From an uncultured Eubacteriales bacterium (GTDB lineage Bacteria > Bacillota > Clostridia > Oscillospirales > Acutalibacteraceae), in the NCBI GenBank assembly GCA_934436505.1, contig CAKSAP010000001.1, positions 744,001-808,000 of the forward strand: a stretch of DNA of 64,000 nt, in the 5' to 3' direction. Positions 55,940 through 64,000 of the stretch are shown here, piece by piece; within the stretch, counting starts at the first letter, position 1, and the number at the start of each line of letters is the position of its first letter. A program made the translations under genes and the position numbers. The notes under the pieces are model-generated. The model did no database searches, was not told where the DNA came from, and was given only the letters and a program-made list of their open reading frames with translations.

Positions 55940-56291
55940 CAGCCATCACCACCACAATCACGCCGGCAATTACGATAAGCGCACCGACTATCATATTCCA
56001 TTTAATTTGCTCCTGGAAGAACAAATAGCCCCATAAAATACCCCAAACGACAGTTATAGCCTTGTTGGAATAAGCTGTGTTCAGCGGTATTTTTTTTATT
56101 ATCTGCTGCCAAACAATAGCGTAAACTCCGAGGTTGAGTATTACAAGTCCGTAAAACAAGATGAACTTAAAGGATAAAAATTCATTCTGCCCCGCAAGCT
56201 TTGAGCAAATGCTTCCGAGCGAATACAAAAGCAATTCAACGTGTAAGGCGATAAAGTATTTTACCTTATCATTTGATATTTTTTTCTTCAT
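55929..56291 (-). CDS. EamA/SMR-like small membrane protein (flippase half A)
   Basis: This 120-aa protein has four transmembrane helices and AYSNKAITVVWGILWGYLFFQEQIKWN, similar to the other half (a Glu-containing loop after the third helix). It overlaps the glycosyltransferase gene by 23 bases. The two halves together should form a transporter for a lipid-linked sugar. Confidence 0.78.
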   Translation of the reverse strand: MKKKISNDKVKYFIALHVELLLYSLGSICSKLAGQNEFLSFKFILFYGLVILNLGVYAIVWQQIIKKIPLNTAYSNKAITVVWGILWGYLFFQEQIKWNMIVGALIVIAGVIVVVMADEK

Positions 56292-57225
56292 CGATATTTA
56301 CCGTTTCCTTTACGACATATTGCGGAGAGTTGTTCAGAGAAATATATATTCTTCCGATATATTCGCCGATCATACCGAGCATAAGCATAATCAAGCCGCC
56401 GATAAACAGCATAATTGCGATAGTCGAGCTCCAGCCCACGCTGATATTGACAACCACAAGCTTTCTTATAATCGTGTAAATTCCGAAAATGAAGCCGATT
56501 ATAGCGCATACAACGCCGACGATTGACGAAATACGAAGCGGAACGACCGAGAATGCCGTAAAGCCGTTAAGCATAAGCTTTATAAGCTTGAAAAGCGAAT
56601 AGCCCGATGTGCCCTCGGCTCTCTCACGGTGGTCAACATATACGTTTGCAATGTTCTTTGTCGATCTGAAAACCAATCCGCCTATATAGGTAAAGGGATT
56701 TTGGTATCTTACAACCTCGTCTGCGATAAACTTCTTCATAACATAGAAGCTCGTTCCGAGAATATCCTTCGGCTTTCCGATTAAAACCTCGGACATTTTG
56801 TTGCTCAACCAGCTGCCCCAACGTCTCCATAAGGACTCCTGAATTTTATTGTATCTTGCGTAAACAACGTCGTAGCCCTCGTGGATTTTGTCAATCAAAT
56901 CAAAGGTTCTGTCAACAGGGGACTGACCGTCGTCGTCAAGCGAAACGATTAAATCGCCGCTTGCCACTCTGTAGCCCGAAAGAAGAGCAGCGTGCTGACC
57001 GAAATTCTTTGTGAAGGAAACAGCCTTGACCTCTTTTCTCTTTTCGGCAATGCCCTTTATTACAGACCAAACATTGTCGGGAGAGGAATCGTTGACAAGG
57101 ACGATTTCATATTCGTTTTCGGTGTGCTTTGACATAAGCTCGTCAATTTCATCAAGTACCGCCGAAATTGTGTGCTCCGAGCGATAGCAGGGGATTACAA
57201 AAGAAATTTTTTCATTAGTATTCAT
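56269..57225 (-). CDS. GT2 glycosyltransferase of the DPM1/ArnC/CsbB type
   Basis: It transfers a sugar from a nucleotide sugar to a polyprenyl phosphate at the inner membrane face. The 318-aa protein has a GT-A fold: VIPCYRSEHTISAVLDEID near the N-terminus, VLVNDSSPDNVW, GQHAALLSGYRVASGDLIVSLDDDGQSP (in part) with the metal-binding DDD, and two C-terminal transmembrane helices (about 225-250 and 260-285) as in ArnC and CsbB. It sits between the sugar-nucleotide genes and the flippase pair. Confidence 0.9.
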   Translation of the reverse strand: MNTNEKISFVIPCYRSEHTISAVLDEIDELMSKHTENEYEIVLVNDSSPDNVWSVIKGIAEKRKEVKAVSFTKNFGQHAALLSGYRVASGDLIVSLDDDGQSPVDRTFDLIDKIHEGYDVVYARYNKIQESLWRRWGSWLSNKMSEVLIGKPKDILGTSFYVMKKFIADEVVRYQNPFTYIGGLVFRSTKNIANVYVDHRERAEGTSGYSLFKLIKLMLNGFTAFSVVPLRISSIVGVVCAIIGFIFGIYTIIRKLVVVNISVGWSSTIAIMLFIGGLIMLMLGMIGEYIGRIYISLNNSPQYVVKETVNIDEEKNIK

Positions 57226-57242
57226 TGAGTGTCTCCGTGAAA

Positions 57243-58136
57243 TTATTGATTTTTAAGATAATCTGCCAATTCGAGAATAGCCTCGTCAATGCTGATTTCA
57301 GGCTCAAAGCCCGTATCGTTTTTGAGCTTGTCTATGCAGACGTCCCAGCAAAGACCGTCCTCGGGATCTGCCCTGTCGTCAAAAATTATCTTTGAAGAGG
57401 AATTTGTAAGCTCAACGCACTTTTTCGCAAGCTCGTAGTTTGAAACAAGGTTGTAGCTCGCAAGGTTGTAAATACCCTGTGCGTTTGAGCAAACCGCCTT
57501 GTAGAGTGCCTGTGCGGTGTCTCTTACATGGATATAAGTCTGCTTTCTGCTGCCTGTTCCTATCAAATGCAAATCCTCTTGATTAACCGCTTTTCTGACA
57601 AAGGTCGTGAATATGGTTTTAGGATTTACGCCTATTCCCACGGGAGAGCAGATACGGAAGCTGACAGTTCTCAAGCCGTAGGTATAAGAGGCAAAGTCCG
57701 CAAGCATTTCCTGCGTGCGCTTTGAAACGTGGTAAAGAGTAGGCGGCTTTATCGAATGAGCCTCGGTTATCGGGTGCTCGTTCGGCGTGCCGATTACGGG
57801 CAGGCTTGAAAGCTGAACGAAAACGGGGATTTTCTCGTTAACGCACAATTCGATAAGACGCTGAACGCCCACGCAGTTGTTGCCGAGAATTTCAGCCTTA
57901 TAATCGTGCCTTACGTCTGCCGCAAGATGAACGATAGCGTCGATTTTATCAACGGAAATCATTGAATACAGCTCCGAGAGCTTCTCGCTTGACATATCAA
58001 CGCAAACATATTCGTCGCAGTTACAGCGACATTCCGCATTTCGACCGAGACCGATAACGTAGCAGCCCTGTTCCTTGAAATAGTCGCAAACATGCTTTCC
58101 GATAGAGCCGTTTGCACCTGTAATTAAAACATTCAT
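57243..58136 (-). CDS. NAD-dependent sugar epimerase/dehydratase
   Basis: This extended short-chain dehydrogenase of 297 aa has the NAD motif LITGANGSIGKHVCDYF, the catalytic TLYHVSKRTQE (YxxxK) and DKIDAIVHLAADVRH. It should modify a nucleotide sugar (epimerise, dehydrate or reduce). The start at 58136 has AGGAG upstream; the longer frame has no ribosome site. Its start codon overlaps the region just after the ATP-grasp stop (58153). Confidence 0.88.
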   Translation of the reverse strand: MNVLITGANGSIGKHVCDYFKEQGCYVIGLGRNAECRCNCDEYVCVDMSSEKLSELYSMISVDKIDAIVHLAADVRHDYKAEILGNNCVGVQRLIELCVNEKIPVFVQLSSLPVIGTPNEHPITEAHSIKPPTLYHVSKRTQEMLADFASYTYGLRTVSFRICSPVGIGVNPKTIFTTFVRKAVNQEDLHLIGTGSRKQTYIHVRDTAQALYKAVCSNAQGIYNLASYNLVSNYELAKKCVELTNSSSKIIFDDRADPEDGLCWDVCIDKLKNDTGFEPEISIDEAILELADYLKNQ

Positions 58137-58152
58137 GCGTAAAACTCCTTTA

Positions 58153-59334
58153 TCAGTCGGCAAATTCAACCTTTATAATATCATTCATGCGCTTGATTGT
58201 GTCAAGAGCCTCCTGCTTGTCGTCATATTTATAGTAAATATAAGCAACACGCTGATTCATATAGTCGTCAATTTCCTCGTAGGGCTTGAGAATATCAATT
58301 TTCTTGAAAATGTGCTTCTGAAGCTCCTCGGGAATGGTATAGCCCTTGATTTTGCCGTTTCTTCTGACCATAATTCCGTGATGACCCGCATATTTCGCAA
58401 GGGGCTTTTCCCATTTGAGATTTGAAAGGTCCTCGCCGATTTCAGCCTTTACCAAAGCCTCCTCCCACGGGAAGCCTGTAACAGCGTGAGCGACGGTAAG
58501 GAACTGATTGCCCAAGCAGCGGCGCATCATTTCTATTATATACGGTTTTCCGTCGGATACGATATACTGGAGAGTGAAAATGCCGTCCTTCAGGTCAAGG
58601 GTGTTGCAAATCTTCTCGATAGACTCGTGCAATTCATTTTCAACCGTCTTGTCCGTATCGGTAAAGAGAAGCTCCGACTGAATAAGGTAGGGGTTGATAG
58701 GCGAGAAGCAGTCGCAGGTAACCGAAGCGATAACCTTTTTGTCCTTAACAAATGTAACGATAGACTGCTGATTGCCGACAATGAACGGCTCAATAACAAA
58801 TCTGCTTGTTCTTGAACGGTTAATAGCGTTCTTAATGGCAAAAAGAGCCTCTTCTTCGTTGTCTGCACGCAAAATGCCCTTGCCGCCCGTCAAGTCGTTA
58901 GCCTTAACGATAATCGGATATTCAACGGTTTTAACGTATTTTGCCGCCTCGTCATAGGACTCAAAAACCTTAGAAACGGGTGTTCTCAAGCCGAGCTTCT
59001 GAATGAAATCCTTGAAAAGGTCTTTCTGGTGCATAATAAGTGCGTTTTCGTAGGTATCATGACCGGGCCAGCCCATTTTCTCCGCAACATAGCAGGAGGT
59101 AATAACGCCGAAGTCATTGGCACAGGAAACAATGCAGTCAATGTTGTTCTCTTTTACGATTTTGAGAATTGCCTCCTTGTCCGAATAGTCGGCAGGGATG
59201 TACTCGTCTGCAAGTGCGTGTCCGAGCAAGGACGGATTGTTACCGCTTGTGATGGTGTAATAACCCAATTTTTTAGCTTCTTCTATAAGTGTCGCTTCAC
59301 TCAAGCTACCGTTCAAAATAAGCAATTTTTTCAT
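58153..59334 (-). CDS. ATP-grasp ligase
   Basis: ATP-grasp enzymes join a carboxylate to an amine or thiol. The 393-aa protein has a biotin-carboxylase-like fold: ILNGSLSEATLIEEAKKLGY at the N-terminus, EYPIIVKANDLTGGKGILRADN (in part; P-loop Lys and Gly-rich strand), VIEPFIVGNQQS and the metal-binding block IIEMMRRCLGNQ. In a sugar-pathway operon it could attach an amino acid or other acid to an amino group made by the neighbouring transaminase; this is inference. Confidence 0.85.
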   Translation of the reverse strand: MKKLLILNGSLSEATLIEEAKKLGYYTITSGNNPSLLGHALADEYIPADYSDKEAILKIVKENNIDCIVSCANDFGVITSCYVAEKMGWPGHDTYENALIMHQKDLFKDFIQKLGLRTPVSKVFESYDEAAKYVKTVEYPIIVKANDLTGGKGILRADNEEEALFAIKNAINRSRTSRFVIEPFIVGNQQSIVTFVKDKKVIASVTCDCFSPINPYLIQSELLFTDTDKTVENELHESIEKICNTLDLKDGIFTLQYIVSDGKPYIIEMMRRCLGNQFLTVAHAVTGFPWEEALVKAEIGEDLSNLKWEKPLAKYAGHHGIMVRRNGKIKGYTIPEELQKHIFKKIDILKPYEEIDDYMNQRVAYIYYKYDDKQEALDTIKRMNDIIKVEFAD

Positions 59335-59360
59335 TTTGCAAATCCTTTCAAGCTTGTCGC

Positions 59361-60494
59361 TTATATGTTTTCAAAGTATTTTTTTACGCTGTCTATAACG
59401 TGCTCTCTGTCCTCTAAGGTAAGGTTGTAATAGAGGGGGAGACGAACAAGTCTTTCGCTTTCCTTTGTTGTGTATTCGTCCTCGCCGTCAAATCGTCCGA
59501 ACTTGTGTCCTGCCGGTGCCGAATGAAGCGGAATGTAGTGGAATACACAGTTTACGCCGTCCTTTTTAAGAGCCTCGATAAAATCGGTGCGAGCCTCAAG
59601 GTCTTTGAGCTTAATGTAGAACATATGAGCGTTGTGAACACAGCCGACGGGAATTGACGGAAGCTCGATATATCCTTTTTCTTCCAAAGGCTTGAAAGCG
59701 TCATAATATGCGTTCCAGGTCGCAAGTCTGTTGTCGTTAATTTCGTCCGCAACCTCAAGTTGCGCCCAAAGATAAGCTGCGTTCAATTCGCTCGGGAGAT
59801 AGCTGTCGCCGAAGTCAACCCAAGTGTATTTGTCAACCTGACCACGGAAGAATTTCGCCCTGTTTGTGCCCTTTTCACGGAGAATTTCAGCCTTTTCATT
59901 ATAAGCGGGGTTGTTTATAACAAGCGCACCGCCCTCGCCCATAGAGTAGTTCTTTGTCTCGTGGAACGAATAGCAGCCGAAGTCGCCCATTGTACCGAGA
60001 GCCTTGCCCTTATAGGTGCTCATTACGCCCTGAGCCGCATCCTCGATAACCATAAGGTTATGGCGTCTTGCAATATCAAGAATTGTGTCCATCTCACAGG
60101 AAACACCTGCATAGTGAACAGCGATAATCACCTTAGTCTTTTTTGTTATTGCCGCTTCGATTTTCTTTTCGTCAATGTTCATCGTGTCGGGACGAATATC
60201 AACAAAAACAAGCTTAGCACCTGCAAGAACGGGTGCGTTTGCCGTGCTTGAAAACGTATAGCTCGGGAGGATAACCTCGTCGCCGGGCTTCAAATCGCAA
60301 AGCAATAATGCCATATCAAGTGCGGTTGAACCGCTTGTGGTCAAAAGTGCCTTCTGAGCGTTGAACTTTTCTTCAAGCCAAGCGTTGCACTTCTTTGTGA
60401 ACTGACCGTCTCCGCAGATTTTATATGAGTCTACGGCTTCTTTAATATAGGTAAGCTCATTACCTACATAGGGAGGAACATTAAAACTAATCAT
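59361..60494 (-). CDS. DegT/DnrJ/EryC1/StrS aminotransferase, WecE/RffA type
   Basis: This PLP-dependent sugar aminotransferase (377 aa) has VIEDAAQGVMSTYKGKALGTMG (Asp that binds the pyridine N), and SFHETKNYSMGEGGALVINNP (in part) with the PLP Lys in HETKN, the signature of WecE/RffA transaminases that make dTDP-4-amino-4,6-dideoxygalactose. The N-terminus FNVPPYVGNELTYI is also typical. It installs a 4-amino group on a keto-sugar nucleotide, which fits the ATP-grasp gene just downstream. Confidence 0.93.
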   Translation of the reverse strand: MISFNVPPYVGNELTYIKEAVDSYKICGDGQFTKKCNAWLEEKFNAQKALLTTSGSTALDMALLLCDLKPGDEVILPSYTFSSTANAPVLAGAKLVFVDIRPDTMNIDEKKIEAAITKKTKVIIAVHYAGVSCEMDTILDIARRHNLMVIEDAAQGVMSTYKGKALGTMGDFGCYSFHETKNYSMGEGGALVINNPAYNEKAEILREKGTNRAKFFRGQVDKYTWVDFGDSYLPSELNAAYLWAQLEVADEINDNRLATWNAYYDAFKPLEEKGYIELPSIPVGCVHNAHMFYIKLKDLEARTDFIEALKKDGVNCVFHYIPLHSAPAGHKFGRFDGEDEYTTKESERLVRLPLYYNLTLEDREHVIDSVKKYFENI

Positions 60495-60510
60495 ATTTTT
60501 ACTCCTTTTA

Positions 60511-62403
60511 TCAGCTTACTAACAAAACGTTTATATAAGATGAAAATGAAATCATAAACAATATTGTGCATATCGAGGAAACGGCAGCGTACTGCGCCCT
60601 CTCGCTCTTGATAAGGCTTATCAAGGTTTCAAAGCCCTTTGCCACGAATATCGCAAGTGCAGGCAGAAGCGGGAAGCAGTATCTTCCTTGCGGCTGATAG
60701 TCTGAGAAGTAGCTGTTGTACATGCTCAAGCCTACCGCCATCACTCCGCAAAATGCAAGTGAGATATAGAAAACTACCCAATCAAGAGTCGGCTTTTGGT
60801 GCTTTGCGTTCGCAATAAGCTTAAATACAAAGTAAACGAAGCCGATAAACGCTACTATAAAGAACAAGGTGTAGAATCTGTAAACATTATTATTAAGCGG
60901 ATATGCCATCGGACCGAAGAAGCCTATAAAGCTCCTGTACGTTGACGAAAGCCAGCCCATATCGAAAAGCATATGCCAAAGCGAATATCCGAGATTTGAG
61001 GGATTACCTCTGTTTTCGGGCTTGAATGCCTCGTCTGCATATATCGCAGCATATTCACGGGAAACCTTGAAGCCTAAAAGGTCGTGGTAGAGATAAAGGT
61101 GTCTTGCAAAGAGATAGCCCATGAGCACAAGCGTTACAACAACGATAAATGCGCTCAGCCTTACAAAGCCCTTGTAATCCTTTTTGTTCTGATAGAAATA
61201 GGTTATGAAGTATATGAAAATGCTTGCGAGAACCCAAACATAGCTGTTATAGTACGACATAGCGCAGATAGCCATACCGACCGATAACACGAAAGCGTTT
61301 TTGAAGCTCCAATTATTATTTATCGCAAGCGTCCATGCGTACAAAACGATAGAGATGCCGAGCATAGCGCAGATGTCGTTGTTGACATAGCTTCCGAGGA
61401 AGGCGAACTGCGGCAATGCAGCAACAAGGCTTATCATTATCCATCTTGTGGGGTTTTTGAAAACCTGCTTTGACGCCTTGACGGTAAAGTAAACCGTAAG
61501 CGTAGCACAGCAAACGCTGACCATACGGGCAGCCAAAAGAATATAAAACCAATTTGTTGTAAACAGCGCCGCTATCTTCATCGGAATATAGTCAAGCACG
61601 TTGCAAAGCATTGTCGGGAACAGGGCGTAGGAGAAGCCCCAAACCGAGTTTACAAGCTCTTTTCCGATGGGCAGCCTGTTGTTTTCGAAGAAGAAACGGG
61701 AAACCTCGTATCTCATATGCTCGTCGGGACCGTAGTTCAACGGCTTTATTATCCACATTGCATAATAAACAAAGCAGCCGACAAGGAAAATAAATTCAAA
61801 TGTTGTGAGCGATTTTACGCTCTTTTCGCTTGTTGACCATTTGACGAAAATAAACAATGCAATGCTTATTACCGCAAAGAAAATCAAAACGTGCAAGACG
61901 TTGAAGCCGCCGTCAAAGCGAGTGATTGTTTTTGCGCTTGATGACGATACAATTACATCAGCAAGTGCGAAATCGCCGTCAATATCAATTCTCAACGAAG
62001 CGTAATCGCCCTCGGGAATTTCCATAATAAGCGACTTTGAGGGGAACGTTACCGTTGTGCGTCTGGAATTGTCGGGAGTATAATCCATATCCTTTTCCGC
62101 ATAGTAGATTTGAACGGGCGTATCCTTAATGATGTGCGAGCCGAACTTAATGTAAACGGTTTTTACATCCTCGTTGACGCCGGAGAAATTAAGCTGCGGG
62201 TCAACGTTGTTTTGACCGTATCTGTTGCCGTCAACATTATAGTTGGCAGGGGTAAGCGAACAGCCTTCCTTTTGAAGAAGGGAAACAGAGCCGTTTTCAA
62301 AACCGACCGAACGGTTTACCGTAAATAAACACAGCTCAATAAAAACAGAAAAAACAAGTGCAACGGCTAAAATGATGCACAAGCTCTTTTTTTTACTTTT
62401 CAT
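60511..62403 (-). CDS. DUF2142-family polytopic membrane protein (GT-C-like)
   Basis: This 630-aa protein has an N-terminal helix, an extracytoplasmic beta domain (about 30-165) and about eleven transmembrane helices. The conserved PLNYGPDEHMRYEVSRFFFENN lies about 230-251; the PDEHMRYE motif is the mark of DUF2142 (predicted glycosyltransferases using polyprenyl-phosphate sugars). It is the first gene of the operon. The role, transferring the flipped sugar to a wall polymer or protein, is inferred. Confidence 0.86.
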   Translation of the reverse strand: MKSKKKSLCIILAVALVFSVFIELCLFTVNRSVGFENGSVSLLQKEGCSLTPANYNVDGNRYGQNNVDPQLNFSGVNEDVKTVYIKFGSHIIKDTPVQIYYAEKDMDYTPDNSRRTTVTFPSKSLIMEIPEGDYASLRIDIDGDFALADVIVSSSSAKTITRFDGGFNVLHVLIFFAVISIALFIFVKWSTSEKSVKSLTTFEFIFLVGCFVYYAMWIIKPLNYGPDEHMRYEVSRFFFENNRLPIGKELVNSVWGFSYALFPTMLCNVLDYIPMKIAALFTTNWFYILLAARMVSVCCATLTVYFTVKASKQVFKNPTRWIMISLVAALPQFAFLGSYVNNDICAMLGISIVLYAWTLAINNNWSFKNAFVLSVGMAICAMSYYNSYVWVLASIFIYFITYFYQNKKDYKGFVRLSAFIVVVTLVLMGYLFARHLYLYHDLLGFKVSREYAAIYADEAFKPENRGNPSNLGYSLWHMLFDMGWLSSTYRSFIGFFGPMAYPLNNNVYRFYTLFFIVAFIGFVYFVFKLIANAKHQKPTLDWVVFYISLAFCGVMAVGLSMYNSYFSDYQPQGRYCFPLLPALAIFVAKGFETLISLIKSERAQYAAVSSICTILFMISFSSYINVLLVS

Positions 62404-62605
62404 CTAAATATAAACACTCCTCAAGCATTAGTTGCGCCAAAACACAATAATCCATTTTTCAACATTATAATACTATATAGCTTAAAAATCAATTGTTTTA
62501 TTCACATCCGAACAGCTTTTAAGGTAAATAAGTCAGAGAATAACGGAAATTGGAACAAATAAAGCGACATAAAAAAACTTTTTTTGAAAAAAGTGAAAAT
62601 TTGTC

Positions 62606-62634
62606 TTGACGAAACCGAATGTATGTGATATTAT
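62606..62634 (+). promoter_or_regulatory. promoter of the tRNA-Thr/tRNA-Tyr cluster
   Basis: TTGACG (62606-62611), 17 bases, TATTAT (62629-62634), with the tRNA-Thr start about 18 bases further on. The region upstream of it to the DUF2142 gene (62404-62605) is AT-rich and holds nothing else recognisable. Confidence 0.8.
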
Positions 62635-62651
62635 ATTCAAGCGTTCGAAAC

Positions 62652-62727
62652 GCTGGTGTAGCTCAGTTGGTAGAGCAGCTGATTTGTAATCAGCAGGTCG
62701 GGGGTTCAAGTCCGTCCACCAGCTCCA
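62652..62727 (+). tRNA. tRNA-Thr (anticodon TGT)
   Basis: A complete 76-nt cloverleaf with encoded CCA: acceptor GCTGGTG/CACCAGC, D arm GCTC...GAGC, anticodon stem GCTGA/TCAGC with loop TTTGTAA, variable AGGTC, T-loop TTCAAGT. The T-stem GGGGG/CCGTC has a G-G mismatch at the middle (position 51-63) and one G-U, which is unusual. TGT in the loop gives threonine (ACA/ACN). Confidence 0.93.
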
Positions 62728-62757
62728 TTATTTTGTGAAAACAGAATAAATTTATGT

Positions 62758-62842
62758 GGGAGTGTTCCCGAGTGGCCAAAGGGGGCAGACTGTAAATCTG
62801 TTGTCGACGACTTCGGTGGTTCGAATCCACCCGCTCCCACCA
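62758..62842 (+). tRNA. tRNA-Tyr (anticodon GTA)
   Basis: An 85-nt class II tRNA with long variable arm and encoded CCA: acceptor GGGAGTG/CGCTCCC, discriminator A, D arm CCCGAG, anticodon stem CAGA/TCTG with loop CTGTAAA. T-arm GGTGGTTCGAATCCACC is perfect. GTA decodes tyrosine. The 17-base 3' end is repeated twice more downstream, starting at 63166 and 63507. Confidence 0.96.
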
Positions 62843-63523
62843 AGAAAAAAGCACTTGCAATAGCAAGTGCTTTTTTCAGTTCTATTCGCCTTACGGCGAG
62901 TTCTATTGCTACGCAGTGATATACGGCTTTCAGCCGAGTGATATTCGCTTTGCGAGTGTTGATGGTGAATAGAATATCACTGCGACAAAGTCGCAATATC
63001 ACTTTTGCCACAGGCAAAAATATCACGCCAAACAAAGTGAGGCATATCACTAAGTATCCCAATCGCTTTTGCGGTTGGTTATTTTTATGTAAAAAGGGTG
63101 GATGAGAACCACAAGTCTATAAATCGGAGGTTTGCGGAGCAAACGAACGCCAAGCGAAGCTCGGGTCCACCCGCTCCCACCAAGAAAAAAGCACTTGCAA
63201 TAGCAAGTGCTTTTTTCAGTTCTATTCGCCTTACGGCAGTTCTATTGCTACGCAGTGATATACGGCTTTCAGCCGAGTGATATTGCCTTGCGGCAGTTGA
63301 AGAGGTGAATAGAATATCACTGCGACGAAGTCGCAATATCACTTTTGCCACAGGCAAAAATATCACGCCGAACAGAGTTAGGTATATCACTAAGTATCCC
63401 AATCGCTTTTGCGGTTGGTTATTTTTATGTAAAAAAGGGTGGATGAGAACCACAAGTCTATAAATCGGAGGTTTGCGAAGCAAACGAACGCCGAGCGAAG
63501 CTCGGGTCCACCCGCTCCCACCA
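62826..63523. repeat. tandem duplication (about 340 bp x 2) anchored in the tRNA-Tyr 3' end
   Basis: The 17-base tRNA-Tyr 3' end TCCACCCGCTCCCACCA occurs at 62826-62842, 63166-63182 and 63507-63523. Between them lie two nearly identical units of 340 and 341 bp: the tRNA end, the terminator copy, then a set of small hairpins with recurring ATATCAC and GTGATAT units, ending with GTGGATGAGAACCACAAG and a GAACGCC...AGCGAAGC segment. The units differ by small substitutions and indels. No gene is present. Confidence 0.85.
62846..62878 (+). terminator. terminator after tRNA-Tyr
   Basis: AAAAAAGCACTTGC and GCAAGTGCTTTTTT form a 14-bp perfect stem with an AATA loop. An identical copy lies at 63186-63218, in the second unit of the tandem repeat. 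Confidence 0.92.
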
Positions 63524-63886
63524 GCAAAGAATAATCCGAAACTTGTTATCATTGGTAACAGTTTCGGATTTTCTGTTTATATATACACAAGGCAGGGTTA
63601 ATTCCCGCTATTTCTCTGTTTTATGCTGTGTGTTATATTATTTTACATAAGCAAGTTTCCCAAAGTGTTTGTAACTGTTTGTTGCATTGTATCTGTCACA
63701 TGAATATAAGTATTCGTTGTAAAGTCTGCAACGGTATCGTTTATATACTACAATACAACATACCCTCACTATTTTCACATATGAAGTCATAATTTTGTTA
63801 TAAAACTTGAAAAATCGAGTAAACTATAGTATAATCAAATTAACAAAAATGACAATAACGGCAAAAATATTAAATGAGGTGATATT
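63524..63886. other. intergenic region before the last gene
   Basis: A stem AATCCGAAAC (63533-63542) / GTTTCGGATT (63561-63570), followed by TTCTG, looks like the terminator of the repeat and tRNA region. The next 230 bases are AT-rich without a recognisable gene. A consensus-like promoter lies at 63807-63835. Confidence 0.7.
63807..63835 (+). promoter_or_regulatory. promoter of the partial ATPase gene
   Basis: TTGAAA (63807-63812), 17 bases, perfect TATAAT (63830-63835). A GAGGTGAT ribosome site follows at 63876-63883. Confidence 0.8.
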
Positions 63887-64000
63887 TTGGAAATCAACAG
63901 AGATATCTACTTAAACAGACTTATTACGAGAAAACAAAACGGATTTATTAAAGTCATCACTGGTATCAGAAGATGCGGTAAATCTTATCTATTAAACAAA
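63887..64000 (+). CDS. AAA-type ATPase of the DUF4143-associated class (N-terminal part only)
   Basis: Only the first 38 codons are in the window. A TTG start at 63887 (after GAGGTGAT) gives LEINRDIYLNRLITRKQNGF, then KVITGIRRCGKSYLL, which holds a Walker A (GIRRCGKS). This pattern is the start of the common ATP-binding protein family with a C-terminal DUF4143 domain, of unknown role. The rest lies outside the window. Confidence 0.82.
   Translation, partial: MEINRDIYLNRLITRKQNGFIKVITGIRRCGKSYLLNK

Noticed and set aside
62706..63062. Minus-strand open frame with a VGAGGFEPPKSSTT-like sequence
   Set aside because: It is the antisense of the tRNA-Tyr gene and its downstream repeat, a well-known false gene call; there is no ribosome site and the sequence is explained by the tRNA.
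63085..63552. Minus-strand frame of 155 codons at the array end
   Set aside because: It spans the second copy of the tandem repeat and the tRNA-end fragment; no start signal and no family similarity.

Overview
The window reads as a chromosomal segment of an anaerobic, spore-forming Firmicute, most likely a gut-type Clostridia of the Oscillospiraceae/Ruminococcaceae kind. Evidence for this: sporulation genes (spoIIID, spoVAE, gpr, spoIIP), an HrcA/CIRCE-controlled groESL operon, a sodium-pumping biotin decarboxylase, ECF vitamin transporters, an NADP-type glutamate dehydrogenase, many Fe-S flavoenzymes, and AGGAGG-type ribosome binding sites with several TTG/GTG starts. The taxonomic placement is inference from gene content and style, not from a marker search.

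Layout. 0-9 kb: rodA; tsaE-tsaB-rpiB-upp; spoIIID; groESL (opposite strand); a polymerase/ligase-like membrane protein and a GPH sugar transporter. 9-16 kb: a repeat island, a DHHW protein, a phosphoesterase divergent from a D,D-carboxypeptidase, yfcE-nagA, and three small unknown genes. 16-20 kb: the oadA-oadG-biotin carrier-oadB sodium pump. 20-25 kb: an iron-type operator pair driving a DUF3793 gene and a flavodoxin, a second repeat island, an Fe-S old-yellow-enzyme-like flavoprotein, and a two-gene TauE/SafE permease. 25-29 kb: a complete ECF transporter (T, fused AA, S). 29-34.3 kb: a divergent locus with hypB and a DUF5692 membrane protein on one side and a 966-aa Fe-S flavoprotein and hypA on the other. 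34-39 kb: unknown membrane/lipoprotein-like genes and a YhgE/Pip protein. 39-48 kb: an aldo/keto reductase, spoVAE, rpsT, gpr-spoIIP, then a yhaM-DUF2804-prmA-thioredoxin-like-trxB operon. This stretch lies between two inverted copies of a 277-bp MITE-like element. 48-54 kb: coaX with a putative pantothenate ECF S protein, a surface protein, and a HAD phosphatase with an AMP-ligase/ACP/acyltransferase fusion. 54-62.4 kb: gdhA, then a seven-gene operon that looks like a complete undecaprenyl-phosphate-sugar glycosylation pathway. 62.6-64 kb: tRNA-Thr and tRNA-Tyr, a tandem duplication anchored in the tRNA-Tyr 3' end, and the start of an AAA-type ATPase.

The most interesting reading is regulatory. 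spoIIID and spoIIP share a near-identical sequence block immediately before their ribosome binding sites. In each case it fits a sporulation sigma-E promoter (ATA, 16 bases, CATA...). In each case the -10 lies in the loop-proximal 5' arm of a hairpin that sequesters the Shine-Dalgarno, almost perfectly for spoIIID (20 continuous pairs). This suggests that read-through mRNA from upstream housekeeping genes is translationally silent, while the sigma-E transcript starts downstream of the 5' arm and is translatable. Other systems worth following are the HypA/HypB-DUF5692-flavoprotein locus, the Und-P-sugar operon, the DUF3793-flavodoxin iron-response unit and the hairpin repeat families.
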